Assembly (NCBI RefSeq): GCF_009724245.1
Contig: NZ_WNNK01000020.1
Span: 62,001-126,000, forward strand
Length of the DNA stretch: 64,000 bases
Direction of reading: 5' to 3'
From: Pseudomonas spelaei
GTDB lineage: Bacteria > Pseudomonadota > Gammaproteobacteria > Pseudomonadales > Pseudomonadaceae
Under the pieces are notes generated by a model. It searched no databases. It saw only the letters and a list, made by a program, of their open reading frames with translations, and had not been told where the DNA came from. Below are positions 9,205 to 18,071 of this stretch, piece by piece. The position numbers were made by a program, and so were the translations under genes. Positions within the stretch are counted from its first letter, which is position 1. Each line of letters opens with the position of its first letter.

Positions 9205-10092
9205 TCAGTGGCGGCGCTCGACGATATACCGCGCCAAATCACGCAATGGCTCGGCAGCCGCGTCGAAAGGTCGCAGGGCATGCAACGCCTGGTCACGTAG
9301 CTCAAGGGCGTAGGCCTTGGCGGCCTCAAGCCCGAGCAGAGCAGGATAAGTCGGTTTGTCCCGTGCGATATCGGCACCTTGGCGTTTACCGAGGGTTGCG
9401 GTATCGCTTTCGACGTCGAGAATGTCGTCCTGGACCTGGAACGCCAGGCCAATAGCCTGTGCATAAGTCTGCAGCGCCGCCAACTGCGTTGCGTCGGCGC
9501 GGCCGCTGGCCAGGGCGCCGAGCTGCACGGCCGCTTCGATCAGCGCGCCGGTCTTGTGGCGATGCATGTATTCAAGGGCTGTTTGATCAAGCTTCAGGCC
9601 CACCGAGCCCAAATCGATCGCCTGACCGCCGACCATGCCGGCGGGGCCAGCGGCGTAAGCCAGGGCAGTGACCATCCGCAAACGGGTCTCGGCGCTCGCA
9701 CCACTCAGTTGCGGATCCAGCAAGGCACTGAATGCCAGACTTTGCAGACCGTCACCGGCGAGGATCGCGCAGGCTTCATCGAAGGCTTTATGAGTCGTCG
9801 GCTGGCCGCGACGCAGATCATCGTCGTCCATCGCCGGTAAATCGTCGTGTACCAGGGAATAGGCGTGAATCAACTCCACTGCACACGCTGCGCCGTTGGC
9901 CTGTTCCGCCACAGCGCCCAAGGCCTCGCAAGCTGCGTACGCGAGCAGTGGCCGCACACGCTTGCCACCGTTCATCACGCTGTAGCGCATGGCGTCATAC
10001 AGGCGGTTCAGTTCAGGGCTTGGGGCGACAAACAAGGTTTCCAGCGCAGCATTGACCCGGGCCTGGCTGCTGGCCTGATAGGCAGCGATCAT
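9205..10092 (-). CDS. ispA: (2E,6E)-farnesyl diphosphate synthase
   Basis: IspA extends dimethylallyl or geranyl diphosphate with isopentenyl diphosphate to make farnesyl diphosphate for quinones and the cell-wall lipid carrier. The 295-residue protein has GKRVRPLL near 43-50, the first Asp-rich motif [10 protein letters not shown] at 83-92 and the second QVQDDILD near 220. Its ATG overlaps the xseB stop by 4 bases. A 110-bp gap separates it from dxs. Confidence 0.97.
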   Translation of the reverse strand: MIAAYQASSQARVNAALETLFVAPSPELNRLYDAMRYSVMNGGKRVRPLLAYAACEALGAVAEQANGAACAVELIHAYSLVHDDLPAMDDDDLRRGQPTTHKAFDEACAILAGDGLQSLAFSALLDPQLSGASAETRLRMVTALAYAAGPAGMVGGQAIDLGSVGLKLDQTALEYMHRHKTGALIEAAVQLGALASGRADATQLAALQTYAQAIGLAFQVQDDILDVESDTATLGKRQGADIARDKPTYPALLGLEAAKAYALELRDQALHALRPFDAAAEPLRDLARYIVERRH

Positions 10093-10331
10093 TCAGGCTG
10101 TTCCGCGTCAAAAGGTTCTTCGGCCAACTCCCCGTCACGCTCCAACAACACCTGAACCTTCTGCTCAGCCTGCGCCAGCGCGCTCTGGCAGTCACGGGTC
10201 AGGCCGATGCCTTGCTCGAATGCCGTCAACGAATCCTCGAGCGATAACTCGCCGTTCTCCAGACGCTCCACCAGCGCTTGCAGGTCAGCGAGGGATTGTT
10301 CGAAATCGAGTGCAACTTTTTTGCGGGCCAT
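10089..10331 (-). CDS. xseB: Exodeoxyribonuclease VII small subunit
   Basis: The 80-residue protein has the all-helical XseB pattern: [26 protein letters not shown], then [12 protein letters not shown]. It partners XseA (not in this window) in degrading single-stranded DNA. It is the first gene of xseB-ispA-dxs and overlaps ispA in an ATGA. The 207 bp upstream, up to the MerR gene, show no other coding potential. Confidence 0.95.
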   Translation of the reverse strand: MARKKVALDFEQSLADLQALVERLENGELSLEDSLTAFEQGIGLTRDCQSALAQAEQKVQVLLERDGELAEEPFDAEQPE

Positions 10332-10538
10332 GGCGGCTATTCCGGTTGACGGTAAACCGGCGCGACACTAGCAGACATGGGGGATTGGGGCAAATGAGGG
10401 GTTGGGTTTTGGCTGGGGTGTGAGCCGAATAAAGGTTAAGGGAGTGCTCTCTTCTATCGCCCTCAGGTTCTGCCGTTTTTTCGTATCAAACCGACATCCA
10501 TTGCTAAAAAATGCTGAGGCGCCTTATTGATCAGGGTG

Positions 10539-10919
10539 TTACCGTCCAGCAAGACGCTCGAACTGACACTGATTCTGCGCATCCTCAAGGCTGGCTTCAA
10601 ACGCCTCAAGTCCTGCATATACCGTCTGCAACGCTTCAAGCTGGCACATCAACTCACGCTTCTTGTCCACAATAGCCTTGCTTGCCCGCTGCCACGGCAA
10701 TGCATCGCCTGAGTGCCCATGCAAAATCGTTTGTAACTCCTTGAGCTTGAAACCCAACTGCTGAGCGCACTTGATAAACGTCAGCAGCTCCACGCTCTGC
10801 GGTGTGTAAAGGCGATAGCGGCCTTCCCGCTGCGGCGGTGGCAACAAGCCGATGGCTTCATAGTGACGAATGGCCTTGATCGTCGTGCCTGACAACTGTG
10901 CAGCTTTGCCGATGTACAT
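10539..10919 (-). CDS. MerR-family transcriptional regulator
   Basis: The likely start is the internal ATG giving MYIGKAAQLSG (126 residues). A start six codons further upstream is also possible. The N-terminal winged helix is clear: IGKAAQLSGTTIKAIRHYEAIGLL, then REGRYRLYTPQSVELL, followed by a dimerisation coiled coil. The cysteine pattern of metal-sensing MerR proteins is absent; the lone Cys in FIKCAQQLGF is widespread in the family. It overlaps the preceding quinone-oxidoreductase gene by about 60 bases, so the two are probably co-transcribed. Control of that oxidoreductase by redox or electrophile signals is an inference. Confidence 0.85.
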   Translation of the reverse strand: MYIGKAAQLSGTTIKAIRHYEAIGLLPPPQREGRYRLYTPQSVELLTFIKCAQQLGFKLKELQTILHGHSGDALPWQRASKAIVDKKRELMCQLEALQTVYAGLEAFEASLEDAQNQCQFERLAGR

Positions 10920-11502
10920 GAAAAATCCTTTTCCCAAAGAGTGCGCCGGCCTGCTTCAGCCACCTGTCCCGCTGCGCTGACGTAGAGCCCAGCACCGGCC
11001 CGAACAGTAACGTCTTGATCGGCTTGATGCCGCAAAACACCAGCGTCGTCTTGCGCATCTGATGCAAGCCGGGCATATGGTAGAACCACCTGTAATACCA
11101 CGGCGGTGTATCCAGGGTTACCAGCAAATGCGCGGTTCGACCCTGCAACAGTTTGTCAGGGAATGCCTTGCCTTTGCGGTATTTAAAGGCAAAGCCGGGC
11201 AGGAAAGCTCTGTCGATAAACCCCTTCATCAACGCCGGGATGCCGCCCCACCAGATGGGGAAAACAAATGTCAGGTGCTCGGCCCAGAGGATGTCGGATT
11301 GGGCGTTGAGCAGGTCGGGTTCCAGAGGTTGGATTTGGGTGTAACCGTTGTGCAGGATTGGGTCGAAGCTCAGGTCGGCCAGGCGTAGGAGGCGTACGTC
11401 GTGGCCGGCGGTTTTGGCAGCGGCTATGTAGGCGTCGGTGAGGGCGGAGCAGAAGCTGGTGTTGGAAGGGTGGCCGAGGATGACCAGAATTCTTTGGCTC
11501 AT
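10858..11502 (-). CDS. NAD(P)H-dependent quinone oxidoreductase, flavodoxin-like
   Basis: The 214-residue protein starts at MSQRILVILGHPS, the usual flavodoxin-like start of NQO1/MdaB-type enzymes. Further family features are a central FPIWWGGIPALMKGFIDRAF, the FMN/FAD-binding and dimer segment, and LVTLDTPPWYYRW. It probably carries out two-electron reduction of quinones. The last 20 or so residues (after KQAGALFGKR) lie in DNA that also encodes the start of the MerR protein in another frame. They look unlike the family's usual end, so the original stop may have been lost. Confidence 0.85.
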   Translation of the reverse strand: MSQRILVILGHPSNTSFCSALTDAYIAAAKTAGHDVRLLRLADLSFDPILHNGYTQIQPLEPDLLNAQSDILWAEHLTFVFPIWWGGIPALMKGFIDRAFLPGFAFKYRKGKAFPDKLLQGRTAHLLVTLDTPPWYYRWFYHMPGLHQMRKTTLVFCGIKPIKTLLFGPVLGSTSAQRDRWLKQAGALFGKRIFHVHRQSCTVVRHDDQGHSSL

Positions 11503-11610
11503 GGGGCGAGGTCCTGAAAAACTAGGTTTCAGGGTAGGGTGTGACCTTAGGGGGAGAGTCAAGTTGCGCGACGGTCCAGAGGATATGTCTTGTACTTTCA
11601 TTCAGGCATT

Positions 11611-11634
11611 AAAAAGCCGGCTTGTGGCCGGCTT
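11611..11634 (-). terminator. Rho-independent terminator
   Basis: Read on the minus strand, an 8-bp stem (AAGCCGGC with GCCGGCTT, loop of 5) is followed directly by TTTTTAAT. It lies about 175 bases below the S24 repressor stop. It would end either that transcript or the short transcript proposed for 11611-11786. Confidence 0.7.
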
Positions 11635-11652
11635 CTCGGGGACTGGTTCAAT

Positions 11653-11721
11653 CTATTTTTGGTAAATCTCACCAGCCTTCAAATCATTCACCCAGACTCT
11701 CATCCGAGTGATAGGGGGCAT
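11653..11721 (-). CDS. Possible 22-residue peptide
   Basis: The short frame starts at ATG with a strong GGAGGAG about 9 bases upstream and reads MPPITRMRVWVNDLKAGEIY plus two residues, then TAG. It ends about 20 bases before the terminator at 11611-11634. The frame stays open upstream to a TAG near 11787, with a TTG as the only earlier start codon. I do not recognise the peptide. It may be a small protein, a leader peptide or chance. Confidence 0.3.
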   Translation of the reverse strand: MPPITRMRVWVNDLKAGEIYQK

Positions 11722-11792
11722 CAGCGGGAACTCCTCCGCATCGCCGGGCAGGGCGCTTGGCTTGGCGCCAACCCCTGCCAAATGTGCCGCGC

Positions 11793-11798
11793 ACTATA
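11793..11798 (-). promoter_or_regulatory. Possible -10 for a short transcript
   Basis: TATAGT on the minus strand lies just past the repressor stop. A start near 11786 would give a transcript of about 175 bases ending at the terminator at 11611. The -35 region is poor. The rest of the 308-bp gap (11503-11810) holds no other gene that I can see. Confidence 0.3.
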
Positions 11799-11810
11799 CC
11801 CATATTCGCT

Positions 11811-12587
11811 TCAATTTCCCAGTTTAAGATCCGACTTAGAGCCTTTGTCCCTGAAAAGGTGCTCATCATCCAGAGGCACCGGAGGCCGCCGATTGTTGAG
11901 GGTGGACCACCAGAACACCCAGCCCAGAATTTGCAGGTTTTGTTCGTGGCGTTGGTCGTAGCTCAGCAGTTCGTCGGGGTGTTCGGCGCTGTTGTGGCTG
12001 CGCAGTCGCAGGCCTCCGCCCGGGCGGTTGTAGAGGTATTTGATGCGTAGCATCCCGTCGTGTTCGAGGGCGTAGATTTCGCCGTCGATGATTTGAGTGC
12101 GGCCGCGGTCGATGGCGAGGGTGGAGCCGTCCTGGATGATGTCGATCATGCTGTTGCCGATCATGTAGGCGCCCAAGGCGCGTTCAGGGGTGACGTTGAG
12201 GGTTTCGAGGGTTTGCAGTGAGAGCCGAATGCTTTCTTGTGAGTTGAACGAACTGTGGAGAGGGATTTCCACGTCGATTTTTTCCGGGCCACAGGCCGGG
12301 GTGACGAGGTAGTTGCCGTTGTCTTCTCGAGTGGGGTGCGCGTTGTGGGTGTCCGGGTTTGCCGGTTGGAAGGTTATGAGTGGATGTTTAGGGCCTTCGC
12401 CGGTACGCAGCCAGCGGCTGGTGACGCACAGCAGTTCAGCGAACTCCTCGAGTCGGCCCATGGGGACGCCGCGTTTGAACCAGTTGTTCACGTGCTGGGG
12501 CGTGACGCCGCGGTTCTTGGCGAAGTCGGAAGCGGAAAGATGAACTTCCCGAAGTAGCGCTCTTAAGCGATCACCTGATGTATTCAT
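11811..12587 (-). CDS. XRE-S24 repressor (CI/LexA-like)
   Basis: The 258-residue protein has an N-terminal helix-turn-helix (LSASDFAKNRGVTPQHVNNWF, about residues 17-37) and a C-terminal S24 peptidase domain. The catalytic Ser is in GNSM (residue 146) and the Lys in MLRIKY (residue 183). A Cys-Gly at 99-100 could be the self-cleavage site, though its distance to the Ser is longer than in LexA or lambda CI. Such proteins usually repress a lysogenic or SOS-controlled gene set. No phage, pyocin or prtN-like gene is adjacent, so the target is unknown. It sits between xseB and ppa as part of an accessory insertion. Confidence 0.85.
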   Translation of the reverse strand: MNTSGDRLRALLREVHLSASDFAKNRGVTPQHVNNWFKRGVPMGRLEEFAELLCVTSRWLRTGEGPKHPLITFQPANPDTHNAHPTREDNGNYLVTPACGPEKIDVEIPLHSSFNSQESIRLSLQTLETLNVTPERALGAYMIGNSMIDIIQDGSTLAIDRGRTQIIDGEIYALEHDGMLRIKYLYNRPGGGLRLRSHNSAEHPDELLSYDQRHEQNLQILGWVFWWSTLNNRRPPVPLDDEHLFRDKGSKSDLKLGN

Positions 12588-12753
12588 AAACGCAGAGTTT
12601 ACTGGCCGGAAAACTAGATCAAATAAACTATGCGTTGAGATACTTTTGTAGGTATTTCCTTATTGCCTGATTGATCTTTCTCTGTATGCCTTTAGCTAAA
12701 CATTGATCTTGTTTTTGTTTATTTAGTTGAGTGAATGTTTGTGTTTTTCGCAC
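12588..12753 (-). promoter_or_regulatory. AT-rich control region upstream of the S24 repressor
   Basis: This stretch is clearly richer in A and T than its surroundings. It holds AAATAAAC near 12616 and the inverted GTTTATTT near 12718, plus GATCAAAT and TTGATC elements. It probably carries the repressor promoter and perhaps autoregulatory operators. No convincing LexA box (CTGT-N8-ACAG) is seen. Confidence 0.35.
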
Positions 12754-12787
12754 AAAAAAAGCCCCGAATGATCGGGGCTCTTTTTAT
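12754..12787 (-). terminator. Rho-independent terminator of ppa
   Basis: A perfect 8-bp stem (AGCCCCGA with TCGGGGCT) and 4-base loop are followed on the minus strand by a run of seven T, 33 bases after the ppa stop. The other side carries TTTTT, so it could work in both directions. Confidence 0.9.
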
Positions 12788-12811
12788 CGCTTATGCAATG
12801 AGTAGTGGGTA

Positions 12812-13339
12812 TCAGCCTTTGTAGGCGGCTACCGACTTCATGATCTCGGCGCGGGCGGCGTCTGCGTTGCCCCAACCTTCGATCTTCACCCATTTGCCTT
12901 TTTCGAGGTCTTTGTAGTTCTCGAAGAAGTGCTTGATCTGTTCCAGCAACAGTGGCGGCAGGTCGGTGTATTCCTTCACGTCGACGTACAGCTGGGACAG
13001 CTTGTCGTGTGGCACTGCGATGACTTTGGCATCGCCGCCGCCGTCGTCAGTCATGTGCAGGATGCCGACCGGGCGAGCGCGGATGACCGAGCCTGGGGTG
13101 ACCGGGTAAGGAGTCACGACCAGCACGTCGAGGGGGTCGCCGTCGTCAGCCAGGGTGTTGGGGATGAAACCGTAGTTGGCCGGGTAGAACATTGGGGTGG
13201 CCATGAAACGGTCAACGAACAGGCAGTCGCTGTCTTTGTCGATTTCGTATTTGATCGGCGCGTGGTTGGCCGGAATTTCGATCGCGACGTAGATGTCGTT
13301 CGGCAGGTCTTTGCCAGCCGGAATCTTGCTGTAGCTCAT
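12812..13339 (-). CDS. ppa: Inorganic pyrophosphatase
   Basis: This is the soluble family I pyrophosphatase, which hydrolyses PPi to drive biosynthesis. The 175-residue length matches the E. coli enzyme when translation starts at [15 protein letters not shown]; the open frame further upstream is not conserved. The DGDPLDVLV signature is present and holds the metal-binding aspartates. It is monocistronic, with a promoter at 13400-13428 and a strong terminator. Confidence 0.97.
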   Translation of the reverse strand: MSYSKIPAGKDLPNDIYVAIEIPANHAPIKYEIDKDSDCLFVDRFMATPMFYPANYGFIPNTLADDGDPLDVLVVTPYPVTPGSVIRARPVGILHMTDDGGGDAKVIAVPHDKLSQLYVDVKEYTDLPPLLLEQIKHFFENYKDLEKGKWVKIEGWGNADAARAEIMKSVAAYKG

Positions 13340-13399
13340 TGGGCGTTGCCCCCGTAGTTGGCCATAAAACTTGGCCGGATTGGCCTGAAAGTGGCGGCG

Positions 13400-13428
13400 A
13401 TTATAGGCATATTCTGCGGCTGATGCCA
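13400..13428 (-). promoter_or_regulatory. Sigma-70 promoter candidate for ppa
   Basis: On the minus strand TGGCAT is separated by 17 bases from a perfect TATAAT (13405 to 13400). Transcription would start about 55 bases before the ppa ATG. Confidence 0.55.
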
Positions 13429-13450
13429 TGCGCCAGACGTCGTACAGCTG

Positions 13451-14263
13451 TCAGTGTTGCGCTTGATAGCGTGGGTCGCCGGCTTGCAGTTGGGTGAGGC
13501 GGGCCAAGGGATCCTGGCGGTAAAAGTGGCTCAGTTGCGCGTAGACCTGTGGATAAGTGCTGACCAGCAAATCCGGGGCACTGAAAAAATATTCACTGGT
13601 GACGGCAAAGAACTCCGCCGGGTTTTCTGCGGCGTAGGGGTCAATGGGCGTCTCGGCGTCGGGGTTGCAGTCAAGCTGGTGGTTCAGGTCGTCGTAGGCG
13701 CTTTGCATCACGCTCGCCCATTCCTGCACGCGCATGTCGTTGTGCAGGGGTGGCAGGCCGTTGGCGTCGCCGTTGAGCATGTCCAGTTTGTGGGCCAGTT
13801 CGTGGATCACCAGGTTGTAGCCTTCCCAGTTGCCGCTGGCCAATACGCCAGGCCAGGCGAGGATTACCGGGCCTTGCTGCCAGGCTTCGCCGCTGTGTTC
13901 GCCGTTCCATTCGTGCTCGACGCCGCTGGCGTCACGGTGGCGCTGGGGGCTGAGGAAGTCGTCGGGGTAGAGGACGATTTCGTGGAAACCCTGATACCAG
14001 TCGAGGTCGCCCAGGTTCATCAGCGGCAGTTGCGCCTGGGCGGCGAGCAGCAGGCGTTGTTCCTGGTGCAGTTCGACGCCGGGCAGGGCAGTGAGGTGTT
14101 TTTCAGCCAGAAAGACCACGCAGGCTTCACGCAGCCATTGATCCTGCTCGGCACTGATGCCGTCGAGAAAGGTCAGGTGCTGGCGCACCCGCTGCCAGGT
14201 GTCATCGGCAATCGGGTGCTTGGCCAGGAGGCGCCGGCGACGCCAGGCGCTGAGGGACCACAT
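13451..14263 (-). CDS. mtfA: MtfA-type zinc metallopeptidase (M90)
   Basis: The 270-residue cytoplasmic protein belongs to the MtfA/YeeI family. The zinc site is HELAH at residues 154-158 (VIHELAHKLDMLNGDANG), with a downstream Glu-rich AAENPAEFFAVTSEYFF helix giving the third ligand. In E. coli MtfA binds and inactivates the Mlc repressor, affecting glucose PTS expression. Whether that role holds in Pseudomonas, which lacks a glucose PTS, is unclear. Only 6 bp separate it from the upstream DedA gene, so they are likely co-transcribed. Confidence 0.85.
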   Translation of the reverse strand: MWSLSAWRRRRLLAKHPIADDTWQRVRQHLTFLDGISAEQDQWLREACVVFLAEKHLTALPGVELHQEQRLLLAAQAQLPLMNLGDLDWYQGFHEIVLYPDDFLSPQRHRDASGVEHEWNGEHSGEAWQQGPVILAWPGVLASGNWEGYNLVIHELAHKLDMLNGDANGLPPLHNDMRVQEWASVMQSAYDDLNHQLDCNPDAETPIDPYAAENPAEFFAVTSEYFFSAPDLLVSTYPQVYAQLSHFYRQDPLARLTQLQAGDPRYQAQH

Positions 14264-14269
14264 CGTCGA

Positions 14270-14926
14270 TTAGTGCGGGTTGGCTTCGGACGAAGTGCGG
14301 CTGAAACGGCTGCGGACCACGCCAATGATCATCGGTACCAGGGACAGCAGGATGATAAACACCACCAGCAGCGACAGGTTTTTCTTGATAAACGGTACGT
14401 TACCGAAGAAGTAGCCGAGGGTGACCAGGCCGCCGACCCAGATGATGGTGCCGAAGACGCTGAAACCGAAGAATCGCGGATAAGGCATTTTGGCGATACC
14501 GGCGACGAACGGTGCGAAAGTCCGCAGGATCGGCAGGAAGCGCGCCAGGGTCACGGTTTTGCCGCCGTGCTTGTCGTAGAAATCGTGGGTCTTTTGCAGG
14601 TAGTCACGGCGGAAAATTTTCGAGTTGGGGTTGCTGAACAAGCGCTCCCCGGCCGTTCGTCCGATGACGTAGTTGGTGCTGTCGCCGAGGATCGCCGCGA
14701 GCATCAGCAGCCCACCCAGCAACACCGGATCCATACCGCCACCCGCGGCTACGGCGCCGGCAATAAACAGCAGGGAATCACCCGGCAGGAACGGCATGAC
14801 CACCAGGCCGGTTTCGCAAAAAATCACCAGGAACAGAATGGCGTAGATCCACGGACCGTAGTTGGTTACCAGCATGTCGAGGTACACGTCGAGATGCAGG
14901 ATAAGGTCGAGCGGGTTGAAATCCAT
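14270..14926 (-). CDS. DedA-family membrane protein
   Basis: The start chosen is ATG (MDFNPLDLIL, 218 residues), with AGGTG six bases upstream; a GTG three codons earlier is possible. Multiple hydrophobic segments, the VVMPFLPGDSLLFIAGA motif and the LPILRTFAPFVAGIAKMPYPRF reentrant region mark it as DedA. Bacterial members flip undecaprenyl phosphate or phospholipids and support proton-motive-force homeostasis. A second DedA domain lies in the fusion protein at 31029-32345. Confidence 0.9.
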   Translation of the reverse strand: MDFNPLDLILHLDVYLDMLVTNYGPWIYAILFLVIFCETGLVVMPFLPGDSLLFIAGAVAAGGGMDPVLLGGLLMLAAILGDSTNYVIGRTAGERLFSNPNSKIFRRDYLQKTHDFYDKHGGKTVTLARFLPILRTFAPFVAGIAKMPYPRFFGFSVFGTIIWVGGLVTLGYFFGNVPFIKKNLSLLVVFIILLSLVPMIIGVVRSRFSRTSSEANPH

Positions 14927-15227
14927 GGATGGCACCTGTGTGAATGGCCGACTCAGCGGACCTGTGCGGAGGCTTCGGGTAATAAGGCTACACGGGGTTG
15001 CCGTGTTTCTTACGGCCCAGAAAGGTCCGCATTATACGGATAGAGAGGTGAAAAGCGTGTTGGTTTTGTAGCGGGGGATGTCGTGAAAGGCGTTCTTAGG
15101 GTTGCCACTAATCCCGTGTGGGAGCGGGCTTGCCCGCGATAGTGTCACCTCGGTGTAACTGATACATCGAGGCGTCTGCATCGCAGGCAAGCCAGCTCCC
15201 ACATGTTGATCTGCTGTGTTGAATCAA
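14927..15227. other. Intergenic region with one REPIN
   Basis: These 301 bases between the DedA gene and the acetyltransferase gene hold the upstream region of the DedA gene (14936-15060) and the REPIN at 15117-15202. I see no gene in it. Confidence 0.6.
15117..15202. repeat. REPIN (paired inverted REP elements)
   Basis: TGTGGGAGCGGGCTTGCC-type and GGCAAGCCAGCTCCCACA-type ends face each other across a spacer that itself contains an imperfect CACCTCGGTG/CATCGAGGCG pair. This is the typical P. fluorescens-group REPIN. No RAYT transposase gene is in the window. Confidence 0.9.
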
Positions 15228-15692
15228 TCAGGACTGTTCATCACTGATCGGCAGTACGTAGTTCTTGAACTCCGTGTCTTCCCGAAACCCAATCGATTCA
15301 TAGGTCTTCTGTGCCACTTCATTGTCACTGCTGGTCGACACGCGCAGGCGCACGGCTTGAGTGTCCTTGGCCATCTTCTTCGCTGTACGCATCAGGTTAT
15401 CGGCGACCAATTGTCGGCGAGCATCTTCGGCCACGTAGATATCGTTGAGGATCCACACCCGTTTCAGAGAGAGCGACGAAAAACTTGGATATAACTGACA
15501 AAACCCAAGCAACTTGCTCTCATCGTCATCTGGAAAGGCCAGGTAGATCACCGACTCCTTGCGCCGCAGACGCTTTTCCAGAAAAGTCCGAGACGAGTCA
15601 GGAAACGGTAGCGCCCCATAAAACTCGCGGTATTTGACGAACAGCGGAGTCAACAGGTCCAGGTGTTCCAGGGTCGCTTGAGTAATCCGCAT
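15228..15692 (-). CDS. GNAT-family N-acetyltransferase
   Basis: The protein is 154 residues from the ATG (MRITQATLEHLDLL), chosen because GAGG lies six bases upstream; a TTG four codons earlier is less likely. The GNAT fold is visible: LNDIYVAEDARRQLVADNLM is the acetyl-CoA-binding beta4-alpha3 region, and NEVAQKTYESIGF is the late conserved segment. The substrate is unknown. It lies next to eutC on the same strand; an acetyltransferase gene sits at the same place in PAO1 as I recall it, but a role in ethanolamine use is unproven. Confidence 0.85.
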   Translation of the reverse strand: MRITQATLEHLDLLTPLFVKYREFYGALPFPDSSRTFLEKRLRRKESVIYLAFPDDDESKLLGFCQLYPSFSSLSLKRVWILNDIYVAEDARRQLVADNLMRTAKKMAKDTQAVRLRVSTSSDNEVAQKTYESIGFREDTEFKNYVLPISDEQS

Positions 15693-15782
15693 GCTAGGCC
15701 TCAACTTCCAGTGGGTACGACGACACGAGCGGCCGTGGCTTGATGCTGCCTAAAGCTGCGAAAAATCGCAATCGTGTCGGGA

Positions 15783-16613
15783 TCAGTCCTCCGGTGGGCT
15801 GAGCAGGAAGTTGCCTTTCATCAGGTCTGGATCGTCCGACTCGATCGTCTGAACTTGCGCCTCATCCTTGAGGTTGACCCCGGACAACTGCCGGCGACAA
15901 GCCTCGCGCATCAAATACAGCAAGCGGTGAGCGGCCATGCCGTAGCTCAAGCCTTCCAGGCGCACATTGGAAATGCAGTTGCGGTAGGCATCGGTCAGAC
16001 CAACCTTGGGGTTATAGGTGAAGTACAGCCCCAGGCTGTCCGGCGAGCTGAGCCCCGGCCGTTCGCCGATCAGGATCACCACCATCTTCGCCCCCAGCAA
16101 CTGACCGATCTCATCGGCCACCGCCACCCGGCCTTGCTCCACCAGAATCACCGGTGACAGCGACCAGCCTTCTGCGTGGGTTTGTTCCTCCATGCGCGTC
16201 AGAAACGGCAGCGTATGTTTATGCACCGCCAGCGCGGATAAACCATCGGCCACCACCACCGCCAAATCCACACCGCCCGGATTGGCTTGGGCGTAATCGC
16301 GCAGGATTTGGGCTGACTCGTCACTCAGGCGCCGTCCCAAATCCGGACGTTGCAGGTAGCTGTGACGGTCGACGGCGGCACTGTGCAGCAACAGGCTGTC
16401 GCGGCCGCGCTCTTTCAGTTGACTGCTCAGGCCGGCATGGTCGAACGGCAGGTGCACCGCGTCCCGCGCCTGGGCATGGGCGAACTGGAAGTCCAGTTGT
16501 GCACCTGTGGGGATGCTGGTACCGGTGCGGCCCAGGGCAATTCGCGCGGGCGTCAGGCGGCGTAGTTCCAGCCACGGGTTGTCGGGAAGGGTTTCAGGGG
16601 GATTGATGTGCAC
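15783..16613 (-). CDS. eutC: Ethanolamine ammonia-lyase small subunit
   Basis: With EutB this adenosylcobalamin enzyme splits ethanolamine into acetaldehyde and ammonia. The start chosen is GTG ([14 protein letters not shown], 276 residues), because AAGGAG lies six bases upstream; an ATG five codons earlier overlapping the eutB stop is the alternative. Conserved stretches include [17 protein letters not shown], the [15 protein letters not shown] region and [20 protein letters not shown]. It is the last gene of the exaC-permease-eutB-eutC operon. Confidence 0.95.
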   Translation of the reverse strand: MHINPPETLPDNPWLELRRLTPARIALGRTGTSIPTGAQLDFQFAHAQARDAVHLPFDHAGLSSQLKERGRDSLLLHSAAVDRHSYLQRPDLGRRLSDESAQILRDYAQANPGGVDLAVVVADGLSALAVHKHTLPFLTRMEEQTHAEGWSLSPVILVEQGRVAVADEIGQLLGAKMVVILIGERPGLSSPDSLGLYFTYNPKVGLTDAYRNCISNVRLEGLSYGMAAHRLLYLMREACRRQLSGVNLKDEAQVQTIESDDPDLMKGNFLLSPPED

Positions 16614-16624
16614 AGGCGGCTCCT

Positions 16625-18019
16625 TCATCCCAATTGCGCCAGGGCCTGGCGGAAGGCCGGCGGCAGGCTGTTGCCGAAGTGCACTTTGCCATCGGCTTGC
16701 GTGAAGATGCCCATTTTTGCCAGCCACTGTTCAAATTCCGGCGCCGGTTTTAAACCCAATGTTTGCCGGGCGTACAGCGCGTCGTGGAACGAGGTGGTCT
16801 GGTAGTTGAGCATGATGTCGTCGGAACCGGGGATGCCCATGATGAAGTTGATCCCGGCTACCCCCAGCAGGGTCAGCAGGGTGTCCATGTCGTCCTGGTC
16901 GGCTTCGGCATGGTTGGTGTAGCAGATGTCGCAACCCATGGGCACACCCAGCAGCTTGCCGCAGAAGTGGTCTTCGAGGCCGGCGCGGATGATCTGCTTG
17001 CCGTTGTACAGGTACTCCGGGCCGATAAAACCGACCACGGTGTTCACCAGAAACGGCTTGAAGTGGCGGGCCACGGCATAGGCGCGGGTTTCGCAGGTTT
17101 GCTGGTCGACGCCAAAGTGCGCGTTGGCCGACAAGGCGCTGCCCTGGCCGGTTTCGAAGTACATCAGGTTTTGCCCCAGGGTCCCGCGATTGAGGCTCAA
17201 GCCGGCGTCATAGCCTTCTTGCAGCACGCTCAGGCTGATACCGAAGCTGGCGTTGGCCGCCTCGGTACCGGCGATCGACTGGAACACCAGGTCCAGCGGC
17301 ACACCGCGGTTGATGGCTTCAATGGAGGTGGTGACGTGGGTCAGCACGCAGGCCTGGGTCGGGATGTCGTAGCGTTGGATGATCGCGTCGAGCATTTCCA
17401 GCATGGCGCAGATTGACGCGATGCTGTCGGTGGCCGGGTTGATGCCGATCATCGCGTCGCCGTTGCCGTAGAGCAGGCCGTCGAGAATGCTCGCGGCGAT
17501 GCCGGCCGGTTCATCGGTCGGGTGGTTCGGTTGCAGGCGCGTGGACAGGCGTCCGCGCAAGCCCATGGTGCCGCGAAACTTCGTGACGACGCGGATCTTC
17601 TGCGCCACCAGCACCAAGTCCTGCACGCGCATGATCTTCGACACGGCGGCGACCATTTCCGGTGTCAGCCCTGGCGCCAGCGCGCGTAGGCTTTGTTCAT
17701 CGGCCGCGTCACTGAGCAGCCAGTCGCGAAAGCCGCCAACCGTCAGGTGGCTGACCACTGAAAACGCCTGCTTGTCGTGGGTGTCGATGATCAGTCGGGT
17801 GACTTCGTCGCTTTCATAGGGAATCAGCACTTCTTCGAGAAAGTGCTTCAACGGGATATTGGCCAGGGCCATTTGCGCCGCAACCCGCTCGCCGTCGTTC
17901 TGCGCCGCGACACCGGCGAGGAAGTCCCCGGAGCGCGCCGGGCTGGCCTTGGCCATGACGTCCTTGAGGCTGTCGAAGCGGTAGTTCAATGCGCCAACCG
18001 CGTGGGAAAAACTTGCCAT
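16625..18019 (-). CDS. eutB: Ethanolamine ammonia-lyase large subunit
   Basis: EutB carries the catalytic TIM barrel and, with EutC, binds adenosylcobalamin. Starting at [15 protein letters not shown], preceded by GGAG, gives 464 residues, the usual length. [10 protein letters not shown], a [15 protein letters not shown] segment and [24 protein letters not shown]-type family regions are visible. No carboxysome-like shell genes (eutM, eutN, eutL) are present, so acetaldehyde is handled without a microcompartment. Confidence 0.97.
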   Translation of the reverse strand: MASFSHAVGALNYRFDSLKDVMAKASPARSGDFLAGVAAQNDGERVAAQMALANIPLKHFLEEVLIPYESDEVTRLIIDTHDKQAFSVVSHLTVGGFRDWLLSDAADEQSLRALAPGLTPEMVAAVSKIMRVQDLVLVAQKIRVVTKFRGTMGLRGRLSTRLQPNHPTDEPAGIAASILDGLLYGNGDAMIGINPATDSIASICAMLEMLDAIIQRYDIPTQACVLTHVTTSIEAINRGVPLDLVFQSIAGTEAANASFGISLSVLQEGYDAGLSLNRGTLGQNLMYFETGQGSALSANAHFGVDQQTCETRAYAVARHFKPFLVNTVVGFIGPEYLYNGKQIIRAGLEDHFCGKLLGVPMGCDICYTNHAEADQDDMDTLLTLLGVAGINFIMGIPGSDDIMLNYQTTSFHDALYARQTLGLKPAPEFEQWLAKMGIFTQADGKVHFGNSLPPAFRQALAQLG

Positions 18020-18071
18020 ACAGAGTCTCCATGACGGTGCGCACTGGTGAGCGCCCCGAGGTTTACGGCGT

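Noticed and set aside
12600-12753. LexA box upstream of the S24 repressor
   Set aside because: CTGT occurs, but no partner ACAG lies at the 8-base spacing.
10400-12810. Prophage or genomic island
   Set aside because: Only one phage-type repressor is present; no integrase, structural genes or direct-repeat attachment sites were found.
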